64,000 nt of DNA. Source: Conchocele bisecta (lineage: Eukaryota > Mollusca > Bivalvia > Lucinida > Thyasiridae). The notes beneath the pieces are model-generated. The model was not told the DNA's origin, made no database searches, and was given only the letters and a program-made list of their open reading frames with translations. This document shows, one piece after another, positions 33,830 through 44,258 of the stretch. Both the position numbers and the translations under genes were made by a program. Position 1 is the first letter of the stretch; each line of letters begins with the position of its first letter. Location of the stretch: the NCBI GenBank assembly GCA_029237695.1, contig CM055265.1:213730506-213794505 (forward strand). The letters run 5' to 3'.

Positions 33830-34035
33830 TTAATCAACATACCAAACCCAATCAATCAACCAACCAACCAATCACTCAATGAACCAACAAATCAATCAAT
33901 CAACCAACAACCACTCAAATCCAACCAACCAATCCCTCCCCTATTACAGATAGTCAGCCGCGACAGGATGCGATCAACCACCTTGATCAATCAATTAATC
34001 AATCAACCAATAAATCAATCAGTCAATCAATCAAT
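33830..34035. repeat. CAAT/CAAC-rich low-complexity tract before the exon
   Basis: AATCAATCAACCAACCAACC-type sequence in two blocks separated by a copy of the exon's acceptor region (33936-33985). It replaces the usual pyrimidine tract with a purine-rich sequence until CCCCTATTACAG. Confidence 0.85.
33936..33985 (+). pseudogene. Decayed duplicate of the LATS splice acceptor and exon start
   Basis: TCCCCTATTACAGA followed by CCGCGACAGGA and GAT matches the acceptor and first bases of the exon at 34048, offset by 98 bp. The copy diverges after about 25 exon bases into CAAT/CAAC repeat. Use of this AG would add 98 nt and shift the frame. Confidence 0.75.
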
Positions 34036-34047
34036 CCCCTATTACAG

Positions 34048-34236
34048 ACGGCCACCCGCGACAGGACTCGATGGACATCAGCTCCATGTGTACGGAGTCG
34101 CCCGTGTCCGAGGAATGCAAGTGCCAGAAGATCAAGACATTGGAGCGACGGCGGGTGCGGGACCGACAGCGCTGCCTTGCCCACTCCCTGGTGGGCACGC
34201 CCAACTACATCGCCCCCGAGGTGCTGCTCAGAGAAG
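34048..34236 (+). CDS. LATS: LATS/Warts kinase, activation-segment exon
   Basis: Preceded by CCCTATTACAG and followed by a GTAGGC donor. The G left over from the previous exon plus AC restores Asp, giving YYQK-DGHPRQDSMDIS, which matches the LATS continuation after DFG (human YYQSGDHPRQDSMDFS). The 62 complete codons include a Cys/charged activation-loop insert (SEECKCQKIKTLERRR), the autophosphorylation site in AHSLVGTPNY (Ser codon 34185-34187, equivalent to LATS1 Ser909) and the APE motif in YIAPEVLL. It ends in phase 1 and joins 40267..40373. The exon lies between a CAAT/CAAC-rich tract carrying a duplicate acceptor and a second intron full of HINE repeats. Confidence 0.95.
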
Positions 34237-34492
34237 GTAGGCCCGTGCCAAAGGTTTAAAACGTAGTCATTGTAGTGTCTATATTTCCTAGAATACATGC
34301 ATTATATACATACAGGTATGCACGGACACATTTAACATATGACAATGTACGGTTTGTTGGGGATGTCCCCGACCCACCACAGACCTATTACAGGGAGTAC
34401 AAAAACATGTTCACAAATAAGAAAAAACACAGGTAGGCCGGGGCCGGGCGCCAGGCACGGGTGCATTCGTCGTGTACACCAGTCTTATTTTT
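34237..34492. other. No recognised feature
   Basis: Intron sequence after the donor, with one short GC-rich stretch (GGCCGGGGCCGGGCG near 34440). Confidence 0.5.
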
Positions 34493-34905
34493 AGCTCACC
34501 TGAGCCCGTCAAGTGAGCTATTATTACCGCTTTTCGCCTGTCATCCGACCTCTTCTTCTTCTTTTGAACCTCTTTCACCAAACCTCACGGGGATGGTCTA
34601 TGTGTTACTCCTTTTCAGATTTGTTAAAATGAACATCGTGTATCCAAGATGGCCAACATTGACAAGTAGGTAAAATTCTTTAAAAAATCTTCATCTCACT
34701 AACCGCGAGATCATTTTCGATGAAACTTGGCAGGAATAATCGATAGGCAATGCTGTTTCAGATTTGTTAAAATGATGAACCCAGGAATAAAAATGGGCCG
34801 GGTGCGGAGAGTCAAGTTGGTCATGTTATATATTAAATAGAAGGTATCAAATTTGGATGATTAAGTCATCCAAGACAGCCGCCGAAAGGTCACACACCCT
34901 TTTTG
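34493..34905 (+). mobile_element. HINE-like, type TAGCTCACCTGAG, truncated
   Basis: Head TTAGCTCACCTGAGCCCGTC + AAGTGAGCTATTATTACC forms a hairpin; the body contains TTTCACCAAACCTCACGGGG and CAGATTTGTTAAAATG repeated twice. Cut by the next head at 34906. Confidence 0.6.
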
Positions 34906-35690
34906 TCGCGCCTGCTTTAGCAGATGCACGACTATAGTCGTCGTATTTTCCGTCGTCCGCGTCGTCCGCGTCGTCCGCATCGTCCGCGTCGTCCGCGTCG
35001 TCCGGTTTTTTTGTAAGGCAAATGCGTTAAAGTTATTGTTTTTTCACAATATCTCTTTAACCCCTTGCCAGACATTGATAATATTTCACATCAATGTTTG
35101 TCTAGGGATGATGCTTCATTACGCACACCCCCACATCCAAAGTCTGAAGGTCAAGGTCATTTATTTCCTTGTAATGTTCACCGGTTTTGTAACAGAAATG
35201 CATTAAAGTTATTTTTTTTTCACAATATCTCTTTAACCCCTTGCCAGACTTTGATAATATTTCACATCAATGTTTGTCTAGGAATGATGCTTCAGTACGC
35301 ACACCCCCACATCCAAATTTTGAAGGTCAAGGTCATTTATTTACTTGTAATGTTCACCGGATTTGTAACAGAAATGCTGCGCTAAAGTTATTGTTTTTTC
35401 ACAAGTTTTAACCCCTTGCCAGACATTGATAATATTTCACATCAATGTTTGTCTAGGGATGATGCTTCATTACACACACCCCCACATCCAAATTATCAAG
35501 GTCAAGGTCATTTATTTACTTGTAATGTTCACCGGTTTTGTAACAGAAATACGTTAAAGTTATTGTTTTTTCACAATATCTCTTTAACCCTTTGCCACAC
35601 TTTGATAATATTTCACATCAATGTTTGTCTAGGGATGATGCTTTATTACTCATGTTACAAATGCATGTATGGAATATCAAAGCATAAACT
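34906..35690 (+). mobile_element. HINE alpha (forward), four core repeats
   Basis: Head TCGCGCCTGCTTTAGCAGAT + GCACGACTATAGTCG, GTCGTCCGC tract, then four units of about 180 bp with TCTTTAACCCCTTGCCAGAC, CACATCAATGTTTGTCTAGG and AAGGTCAAGGTCATTTATTT. Confidence 0.7.
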
Positions 35691-37180
35691 GAGCATTGAC
35701 TTTTCCAAACACGGAAATTTCTAAGTCCGTGACCTTGACCTTTGGGGTTAGCGGGCACCATGGGCTTTCTGTAGAATGATGCAGGATGTTGTTACAAATG
35801 CATGTATGGAATATTAAAGCATAAACTGAGCATTAACTTTTCCAAACACGGAAAGTTCTATGTCAGTGAGCGTTAGTACTTGACCTTTGGGCGTTAGCGG
35901 GCATCATGGGCTTTCTGTAGAATGATGCGGGGTGTTGTTACAAATGCATGTATGGAATATTAAAGCATAAACTGAGCGTTAACTTTTCCAAACACGAACA
36001 TTTCTCTTAAGTCAGTGACCTTGACCTTTGGCGTTAGAGGGCATCATGGGCTTTCTGTAGAATGATGCGGGATGTTGTTACAAATGCATGTATGGAATAT
36101 TAAAGCATAAACTGAGCGTTAACTTTTCCAAACACGGAAATTTCCTAAGTCAAGAGACCTTTGACTGTGCGGGCCAAACATGGGCAATTTTTCTTGTAGA
36201 ATTGATTTTGCAGGAGTGTTAAACAAATGCATGTATGGAATATTAAAGCATAAACTGAGCGTTAACTTTTCCAAACACGGAAATTTCTAAGTCAGTGACC
36301 TTGACCTTTTGGGTTAGCGGGCAACATGGGCTTTCTGTAGAATGATGCGGGATGTTGTTACAAATGCATGTATGGAATATCAAAGCAATGCGGGATTTTG
36401 TTACAAATGCATGTATGGAATATTAAAGCATAAACTGAGTGTTAACTTTTCCAAACACGGAAATTTCTAAGTCAGCGACCTTGACCTTTGACGTTAGCGG
36501 GCATCATGGGCTTTCTGTAGAATGATGCGGGATGTTGTTACAAATGCATGTATGGAATATTAAAGCATAAACTGAGCGTTAACTTTTCCAAACACGGAAA
36601 TTTCTAAGTCAGCGACCTTGACCTTCGGGGTTTGCGGGCACCATGGGCTTTCTGTAGAATGATGCGCGATGTTGTTACAAATGCATGTATGGAATATTAA
36701 AGCATAAACTGAGCATTAACTTTTCCAAACACGGAAATTTGTAAGTCAGTGACCTTGACCTTTGGGGTTAGCGGGCAACATGGGCTTTCTGTAGAATGAT
36801 GTGGGATGTTGTTACAAATGTATGTATGGAATATTAAAGCGACCTTGACCTTTGGGGTTAGCGGGCACCATGGACTTTCTGGAGAATGATGCGGGATGTT
36901 GTTACAAATGCATGTATGGAATATTAAAGCATTCCATTAAGGGAAACAGAAGTTACAATGAATTAACCTGAGCGTTAAGTTTTAGAAACAGAGCTAAACG
37001 CAAAAACTTAACGTTGAATGCATATGAAAAGTAGGTCAATCAACCATGAAAACTAGGTCAAGGTCACTTGGGCTCCCTCTGTGTGAGATGGTTACACCAC
37101 AGTGTTGATGTATATGGAGGTTGACACCGCCGACGGAAAAGCTATGCCTATGTCCCGCTTCTGCTAAAGCAGGCGGGACA
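35691..37180 (-). mobile_element. HINE beta (reverse), about nine core repeats
   Basis: Head at the right, read on the minus strand as TGTCCCGCCTGCTTTAGCAG + AAGCGGGACATAG. Leftward core repeats of about 145-150 bp contain TGTTACAAATGCATGTATGG, AAACTGAGCGTTAACTTTTC and GTGACCTTGACCTTTGG. Confidence 0.7.
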
Positions 37181-37255
37181 AAAACAATAACTTTAACGCA
37201 TTTCTGTTACAAAACCGGTGAACATTAGAAGTAAATAAATGACCTTGACCTTGAG
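37181..37255 (-). repeat. Inverted fragment of a HINE alpha core repeat
   Basis: TAACGCATTTCTGTTACAAA + ACCGGTGAACATT and AATGACCTTGACCTTG are the reverse complement of the alpha units at 34906..35690. Confidence 0.75.
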
Positions 37256-37257
37256 AA

Positions 37258-37330
37258 TTTGTATGTTTCAAGACATAAATTTGCACTTATGAACATCTTT
37301 GTCGTACAAAGTTTAGTGAAACGGGCCCCT
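37258..37330. mobile_element. M4 MITE, right half
   Basis: AAATTTGCACTTATGAACAT + GTCGTACAAAGTTTAGTGAA + ACGGGCCCC. The 36-bp array starts just after it. Confidence 0.65.
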
Positions 37331-37339
37331 GGTATTCTC

Positions 37340-39322
37340 TTGTTGTCGGTCAACCTGGCAATCTCTGCCACTTCTAGCACTGTTGATGCCCTGGCAATCT
37401 CTGCCACTTCTAGTCCTGTTGATGCCCTGACATTCTCTGCCACTTCTAGCACTGTTGATGCCCTGGCAATCTCTGCCACTTCTAGCGCTGTTGATGCCCT
37501 GGCAATCTCTGCCACTTCTAGCGTTGTTGATGCCCTGGCAATCTCTGCCACATCTAATCCTGTTGATGCCCTGACATTCTCTGCCACTTCTAGCCCTGTT
37601 GATGCCCTGGCAATCTCTACCACTCTAGCGCTTTTGATGCCCTGATATTCTCTGCCACTTCTAGCACTGTTGATGCCCTGACATTCTCTGCCACTTCTAG
37701 CACTGTTGATGCCCTGACAATCTGTGCCACTTCTAGCATTGTTGATGCCCTGGCAATCTTGCCACTTCTAGCCTTGTTGAATGACCCTGGACAATCTCTG
37801 CCACTTCTAGCGCTTTTGATGCCCTGCAATCTCTTGCCACTTCTAGTCCTGTATGCCCTGGCAATCTCTGCCACTTCTAAGCCAACTTCTGCTAGCGCGT
37901 TGATGCCCTGACAATTCACTGCCACTCTAGCCCTGTTTGATTGCCCTTGGCAATCTGCCACTTCCTAGCGCTGTTGATGCCCTGACAATCTCAAGCCACT
38001 TCTAGCGCTGTAGATGCCCTGCTTATGGCTCTGCCACTTTTAGCACGTTTGATGCCCTGGCATCTCTGGCAACTATTCTATCTGTTGATGCCCGGATTCT
38101 CTGCCACTTCTAGCGCTTGTGATGCCCTGACATCTCTGCCACTTCTACGCTATTGATGCCCTGGCAATTCTCTGCCACTTCTAGCCACTGTTTGATGCTG
38201 GCCATCTCTGCCAACCTCTAGCGCTTGACCCTGGCCCTGACATCTCTGCACCTTCTTCACACTGTTGAATCGCCCTGGCAAACTCTGCCACTTCTAGCGC
38301 TATTGATGCCCGGCAATCTTGCCACTACGCTGTTGATGCCCTGGCAATCCTGCCACTAGCTGTTATGCCCTGGCATCTCTGCCATTCGTCTTGATGCCCT
38401 GACATTCTCTGCCACTTCTAGCGCTGTTGATGCCCTGACAATCTCTGCCACTTCTAGCGCTGTTGATGCCCTGGCAATCTGCCACTTCTAGCGCGTTGAT
38501 GCTGCGGATCCACTCTAGCACTGTTTATGCCCTGGCAATCTGTGCCACTACGCTATTGATGCATTCTCTCCATTCTAGCACTGTTGATGCCCTGGCAATC
38601 TCTGCCACTTCTAGCGCTGTTGATTCCCTGGCAATCTCTGCCACTTCTAGCACTATTGATGCCCTGGCAATCTCTGCCACTTCTAGCACTGTTGATGCCC
38701 TGGCATTCTCTGCCACTCTAGCGCTGTTGATGCCCTGACATTCTCTGCCACTTCTAGCGCTGTTGATTCCCTGGCAATCTCTGCCACTTCTAGCGCTGTT
38801 GATGCCCTGGCATTCTCTGCCATTTCTAGCGATGGATTCTGTGCATTCTCTGCACTTCCCTGTTGATGCCCTGCATCTTCCCTGCCACTTCTAGCACTGT
38901 TATGCCCTGCATCTCATCTTGTCATTCTCTGCCACTTCTAGCGCTGTTCATTCCCTGGCAATCTCTGCCACTTCTAGCGCTGTTGATGCCCTGGCAATCT
39001 CTGCCACTTCTAGCGCTGTTGATGCCCTGACATTCTCTGCCACTTCTAGCGCTGTTGATTTCCTGGCATTCTCTGCCACTTCTAGCACTGTTGATGCCCT
39101 GACATTCTCTGCCATTTCTAGCACTGTTGATGCCCTGGCATTCTCTGCCACTTCTAGCGCTGTTGATTCCCTGGCAATCTCTGCCACTTCTAGCACTGTG
39201 AATGCGTTGACAATCTCTGCCACTTCTAGCACTGTTGATACCCTGGCATTTCTGCCACTTCTAGCGCTGTTGATGCCCTGACAATCTCTACCACTTCTAG
39301 CGCTGTTGATGCGCTGTTGATG
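37340..39322. repeat. 36-bp minisatellite, about 54 units
   Basis: Unit CTAGCACTGTTGATGCCCTG + GCAATCTCTGCCACTT, variants GCGCTGTT and ACATTCTC. Both ends are regular; 37740-38400 and 38490-38570 are full of single-base and short deletions. A multiple of 3, hence open frames in the clean parts. Confidence 0.95.
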
Positions 39323-39367
39323 ACAGTTACTTGTGATTTTCAAAGTTTGGTAACCTATTTATAGAAC

Positions 39368-39597
39368 TGGGGCCCGTTTCACTAAACTTTGTACGACTAA
39401 AATGTTCGTAATTGCAAATTTAGGATCGTCTTGAAATTTCAATTGATGGATTTACATTTATTGAGCTCAATAAATGTAAATCCAATAATTGTTTACACGA
39501 AAACATTGTTAATGTGAAATTTACAGACTATCATAATTTTGCACTTACAAACATTTTAGTTGTACGAAGTTTAGTGAAACGGCCCCCAGATCTGTTT
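39368..39597. mobile_element. M4 MITE
   Basis: GGGGCCCGTTTCACTAAAC ... GTTTAGTGAAACGGCCCCC; the central palindrome is shorter than in the 8281 copy (TTTATTGAGCTCAATAAA). Confidence 0.85.
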
Positions 39598-39824
39598 CCA
39601 GTATACTCGTACTGGTGTTGATAACAAACAGTTCCACATGTAACCCCTGTACTAGTAGTAGAGAATACGAGGCTAGTGGCTATTGATATCAAGTTTATGA
39701 GGCAAGGCTAGGAAACGCGTAGAATTCTGAGGCTTTCTGAGAAATTCCTACAGGTGAAAAAGACTTCAACATGGCCTCAGAAAATCACTTATTTAAAATA
39801 TTACCCAACGCAGCCCCTGTGATT
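39598..39824. other. No recognised feature
   Basis: Intron sequence between an M4 copy and a hairpin cluster. Confidence 0.4.
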
Positions 39825-40206
39825 CAAAATGTTACCCCATTCACTCACTTAGCATTAGTCAAAGTGGGTCGATGGGGTAACATTTTCAACGAGCCAGTTT
39901 CTGAATCTGCAGTCCGAGTCTTTGACTTGTGTTTCTTTGTTGAGCCAGCATGTATTGTTTTATATTACATGCTACTCAGTGGTTTACCGTGATTCTGGAG
40001 GGATTTATTTCCTTGAAGGAAATATTTCCTCCCAGATGGTCGCGATTCGAAGAGCATGTAATATACAATTTATTCCACTACCATTTTGAAATACCGGATT
40101 TATTTCCCTTGACATCTGTAAATCCGACAAAGAAACTCACTTGTTTCTTTGTCGGATTTCCAGATGGCTCGGAAAATAAATCTGGTACTTCAAAATGGCA
40201 GTTGAA
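39825..40206. repeat. Three consecutive hairpins (foldback cluster)
   Basis: GTTACCCCAT/ATGGGGTAAC (39829-39880), TATTACATGCT/AGCATGTAATA (about 39963-40063, loop AAGGAAAT-rich) and AAATCCGACAAAGAAAC / GTTTCTTTGTCGGATTT (40121-40160) nested in CATTTTGAAATACCGG / TACTTCAAAATG. Probably one composite foldback element. Confidence 0.65.
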
Positions 40207-40238
40207 TAAACTCTGCATTATATCGTCATGTATCATGA

Positions 40239-40815
<577 letters not shown>

Positions 40816-40840
40816 TACGGACGGACGGACGGACGGACGT

Positions 40841-41008
40841 TCTTACAGTACTATACTTATGTGGCTTATCACATGTTAAATATTAGCCACATAAAACGAT
40901 TTTTAGCCACATAAAAGGATTTTTTAGGTGGCTAATTGTAACCAACCCTATCCTTTACCAAGTCCATAACCCTGTGGGGCTAGCCACATAAGTACCCTAA
41001 TGTGTGCC
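40841..41008. mobile_element. TIR element A' inside the ACGG microsatellite
   Basis: ATACTTATGTGGCT (40853-40866) and AGCCACATAAGTACCCT (40982-40998). It is the reverse complement of element A at 22299..22468, near-identical over its length including CCAACCCTATCCTTTACCAA. Confidence 0.85.
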
Positions 41009-41040
41009 CGGACGGACGGACGGACGGACGGACGGACGTA

Positions 41041-41242
41041 CTTACGAGACGTACATTGTGAGGTTACTAACCCTAACCCATCCTAAATCAAACCCCGTAA
41101 ACATCAATCGTACAGAAAAAAACAACCCCACAAGACAAAATAACCCCACAAGAGCAATTTATAACGGGGTTAAAACGGAATAAGCATCTCTTAACAAGTC
41201 CATCACTGTGTGGTTAACCTCACAATGTAGTAGCTCTCGTTT
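41041..41242. mobile_element. TIR element C' inside the ACGG microsatellite
   Basis: CTTACGAGACGTACATTGTG + AGGTT and AACCTCACAATGTAGTAGCT + CTCGTTTG. Same ends as C; interior differs (AACCCCACAAGACAAAATAA). Confidence 0.75.
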
Positions 41243-41267
41243 GTACGGACAGACAGACGGACAATGG

Positions 41268-41540
41268 TCGCATTTAATATGAGACATAGCATCTGATTTT
41301 GTCCTAAGAACATTTGCGATATCTACTGAAAAATGGTTACAAAATTTGCGATATTTTCTGTAAATGACGTCGAAAGTTGACAAATTTTCATAGCAAATGC
41401 GAAATTCTATTTCACATTTGCTATGTAAATTTTGTCATCTTTCGACGTCATTTACAGAAAATATCACAGTTTCTGTAAATATATTTCAAGAAAAATTATA
41501 CATGTTCTTGGGTACAAAATAACATGGCGTGTCTCATGAG
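41268..41540. repeat. Large foldback sequence
   Basis: AATATGAGACATAGC ... GCGTGTCTCATGAG at the edges; inner TTTGCGATATTTTCTGTAAA + TGACGTCGAAAG and its inverse around TAGCAAATGCGAAATTCTAT. Confidence 0.75.
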
Positions 41541-41579
41541 CTCGGAAAACAAATATTAATTCCGAGGCTGGTTGAAATG

Positions 41580-41636
41580 TTACCTGATAAATAGAATACT
41601 AGGACACTGTCCGGGTGTTCTATTTATCAGGTAACG
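41580..41636. repeat. Hairpin, 20-bp arms
   Basis: GTTACCTGATAAATAGAATA and GTTCTATTTATCAGGTAAC around about 18 nt. Confidence 0.8.
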
Positions 41637-41899
41637 TTTTGTAGTATGACATTCGCAGGTGTAATGTTTCTTTGAAAGGAATGCAGACTTGTTTACATTC
41701 ACACTCATGTCATTCTATAGATGTATGTCACATGATGTCATTCGACCAATCAATGGAATGCAAGCGTACGTTTGCTAACGCTCCCTCGCATTTAATTCCT
41801 TAAACATCAAATATGTGAACAATAACTTATACGTACAAGTTGCACACCTCGTATTTTCCTGATTTACTGACATTTCAGCAACTATTATTCCTGTTATAG

Positions 41900-42358
41900 G
41901 TCATACATTGGGACAAGAATCTGATCATACGACAGGACCTCAAGTTGTCACGGCCCTCTATCGATCTGATCACCCGATTGTGTTGTGGTTCGGAAAACAG
42001 ACTCGGCAATAATGGAGCCGGAGAAATTAAGCAACATTCATTCTTCTCCAATATTCAGTTTGAAGGACTTCGCAAACAGCAAGCGCTGTATAAACCGAAG
42101 ATTCAACACGCGATGGACACGTCGAACTTTGGGCACGTGCCGGAGCGTGACTATAGTAGTGATACGGACAGCGATGTCAGGAACTGTGACCACCCACAAA
42201 ATGGCAAACACCCGGAACATGCGTTCTTCGAATTCACGTTCCGACGATTTTTCGACGACGGTGGCCATCCATACCCGTCGGTAAAGCACTCAAAGACGGA
42301 CAACGTTAGCGAGGACACTGAATCCAATTCCGAGTCAAACTCACCCGTATACGTGTAG
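41900..42358 (+). CDS. LATS: LATS/Warts kinase, last coding exon with hydrophobic motif and stop
   Basis: Starts after CTGTTATAG in phase 0 and encodes 152 residues plus TAG at 42356-42358. It begins VIHWDKNLIIRQDLKLSR, continues through the subdomain XI region LITRLCCGSENRLG and the AGC tail (HSFFSNIQFEGLRKQ), and reaches the hydrophobic motif AFFEFTFRRFFDDGG. The Thr codon at 42236-42238 corresponds to LATS1 Thr1079, the site phosphorylated by MST/Hippo kinases. A polyacidic/Ser tail follows and the protein ends SPVYV; the VYV terminus is also present in vertebrate LATS proteins. All catalytic and regulatory residues visible in the four exons are intact, so this looks like a working gene. 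Confidence 0.96.
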   Translation, partial: VIHWDKNLIIRQDLKLSRPSIDLITRLCCGSENRLGNNGAGEIKQHSFFSNIQFEGLRKQQALYKPKIQHAMDTSNFGHVPERDYSSDTDSDVRNCDHPQNGKHPEHAFFEFTFRRFFDDGGHPYPSVKHSKTDNVSEDTESNSESNSPVYV

Positions 42359-42589
42359 GGATAGCTAAAAAGTAAATGGTCATTTTCAGGCTAGCGTTGG
42401 TCAACTATTGCTCAAATCTATTACACAACATGTGTTCACTTATCTTCGAGATGCATTTGCCGTTGCTGATGTTTATGTCATGTGTAAATCAGTTCACCAG
42501 GAGCACACCAGTTTGGCTGTTCAACCATTGTTCAGTGTTGATTTACATAAACTTACGGTAGATTAGATGAAATTTCTCTGCTGTTGGAT
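42359..42589 (+). other. LATS: Probable LATS 3' untranslated region
   Basis: Non-coding sequence directly after the stop codon and before a PB2 MITE at 42590. No clear AATAAA was found before the repeat, so the transcript end is not defined. Confidence 0.4.
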
Positions 42590-42798
42590 TTAACCCTTTC
42601 ACTCCTAAGTAACTCAAATGGACTCTTCCATGTTACTTCAAGACTATTCCATTCATCAGGAATGTTTTGTTTTTTTTTAAATCAGAAAATATCCATAAAC
42701 GGTGCAGATCCTGATGAGACGGCTCGTAACCAGCCGACTCGTCTGGATCTACACTGTTTGCAAGCATTATCAAAGATGTCTAGTGTTGAAAGGGTTAA
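42590..42798. mobile_element. PB2 MITE
   Basis: TTAA-CCCTTTCACTCCTAAG ... GTTGAAAGGG-TTAA; centre TGATGAGACGGCTCGTAACC + AGCCGACTCGTCTGGATC. Confidence 0.8.
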
Positions 42799-42948
42799 TA
42801 TCTGCACTTGTTTTGTGTACCAATGGGGACACCTTACTGGTATATAAAATGGTACAGGCCGACCCAATGGCACAGGCAAAACTGTTGTTGATGTCAATCT
42901 GTGTGTTCTTGGTCAGTTGATGAGTGTCTATATGGGACTTTGGCTGAC

Positions 42949-43173
42949 TTATGGCTGTGACTGAAGAAATGGGGCTTCTGGAATGTGTGCCTAGTGTAGC
43001 TCTTGATCAATAGCACACTCCTGTAGCCTGATAAAAATCTGTATTGCTTGTTGGAAGCATTTCATTAATTTAATAGTGTACAGAGCAGGTCATGATCAGG
43101 CCAGCACAGGATAATCTGGATCTATACTGTTCGCATAACAAATAAGTCCAATTTCTCCAGTCACAGCCACAAA
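42949..43173. mobile_element. M3 MITE
   Basis: TATGGCTGTGACTGAAGAAA ... ATTTCTCCAGTCACAGCCAC, with TAATCTGGATCTATACTGTT inside. Confidence 0.75.
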
Positions 43174-43179
43174 TATAGG

Positions 43180-43235
43180 TGCCCCACGAAAACAGCAGCA
43201 GACAACAGTTTCCACTTTCCACATTCTAAGGGTCA
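43180..43235. mobile_element. PB1 arm fragment
   Basis: AACAGCAGCAGACAACAG ... CATTCTAAGGGTC; only one arm. Confidence 0.4.
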
Positions 43236-43289
43236 ATTCTGTTTCAGTTGTGAGTTATGAGCATGACCATGAACCAGTGATGAAGCATC

Positions 43290-43531
43290 TTAACCCTTAG
43301 ACCACTACACACAACTATTGTCGTCTGCTGTTGCTTTTATATCTTGCCTTATTTCTCAATAAAAACATGTTTTGACAGCACTTCAGAATCATTTCCAATG
43401 GAACTGATTCTGTATTGCTGTCAAAGCATGTTGTTAAGTATTCTAAATTGCTGTCAAAGCATCTTTTTGTTGATAAAAATGGAAAATAAACATCAGACGA
43501 CAAAAAATTAAGGTAGCGGGGTAAGGGTTAA
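43290..43531. mobile_element. PB1 MITE
   Basis: TTAA-CCCTTAGACCACTACA ... GTAGCGGGGTAAGGG-TTAA; inner TTTTGACAGCACTTCAGAAT. Confidence 0.8.
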
Positions 43532-43617
43532 TGCCTCTCGGGTCTGCCATCGGGTCATATGTGGCTTTGCTTTTGTCTGCAGCTCCAGCAGCTTGCTTTG
43601 TCTGGGGCCCATTTCAC

Positions 43618-43792
43618 TTAACCCTTAGAATGCGGGAAACGTAAATTGTTGTCTGCTGTTGTTTTAATAAAAACATGTTTTGACAGCACTTTATAATCAT
43701 AGTGCTGTCAAATCATGTGTTTGATGATAAAAATGGAATATATAAAAATAAACAGCAGACGACACAATTTAATTCAGCATTGTAAGGGTTAA
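43618..43792. mobile_element. PB1 MITE nested in M4, TTAA duplicated
   Basis: TTAA-CCCTTAGAATGCGGG ... TTGTAAGGG-TTAA. Excision leaving one TTAA joins TTTCAC-TTAA-CTTCATACGAC, which aligns with intact M4 (TTTCACTAAACTTCGTACGAC). Confidence 0.85.
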
Positions 43793-43891
43793 CTTCATAC
43801 GACTCAGAAATTTGTAAGTGCAAAACAAAAATGTACAACAAAGTTTGGATTAACAGCGATTTTGGAAAATTCTTTGTGGATTTGGTCAGTT

Positions 43892-44138
43892 TTAACCCTT
43901 TCACCCCTAGGTAACTGGAATGGAATATGATATGTTTATTTTGCAACCAATCCAATGGTCACCAAATGATTTTCAGACTAGTCCATTTATACGGAAAAGG
44001 GGGTGTTTTTTGTTGTAAAAATAGGAAAATTACTTGCAAAAAGTGCAGATCCTGATGAGACGGCTCATCACAAGCCGGCTCATCTGGATCTACACTGTTT
44101 GCCAATACCACTATACAGGTCTGGTGTTGAAAGTGTTA
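43892..44138. mobile_element. PB2 MITE nested in M4, TTAA duplicated
   Basis: TTAA-CCCTTTCACCCCTAG ... GTTGAAAGTG-TTAA; centre GATGAGACGGCTCATCACA + AGCCGGCTCATCTGGATC. Confidence 0.8.
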
Positions 44139-44258
44139 ATGATCTAAACATGAGGTGTGCAATGGTAGCATTAATGAACCACGTTAATGTGTGAAGTAAG
44201 TTTATAAAAATATTTGTACAAACATTTGTGTCGTACGGAGTTTAGTGAAACGGGCCCC

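Larger units (their letters stand above)
895..34047 (+). other. LATS: LATS intron of 33 kb, repeat-filled
   Basis: Interrupts the kinase domain between the DFG exon and the activation-segment exon (GTAAGC donor, TTACAG acceptor). Apart from the repeats listed individually, I see nothing recognisable in 2842-3300, 5219-5738, 7201-7700, 8970-9520, 9726-11070, 22..(see entries), 25836-25990, 30419-31080. These stretches are AT-rich with scattered short inverted repeats and no supportable exon. Confidence 0.9.
43604..44258. mobile_element. M4 MITE carrying nested PB1 and PB2
   Basis: Left end GGGGCCCATTTCAC, right end TTTAGTGAAACGGGCCCC. Between them the M4 sequence (ACTTCATACGACTCAGAAAT + TTGTAAGTGCAAAAC; TTTGTGTCGTACGGAG) is interrupted by PB1 (43618..43792) and PB2 (43892..44138). 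Confidence 0.75.

Noticed and set aside
37225..39343. Ser/Thr/Ala-rich repeat protein frames (12-residue cycle)
   Set aside because: The 36-bp array explains them; both strands are open and the centre is full of frameshifts.
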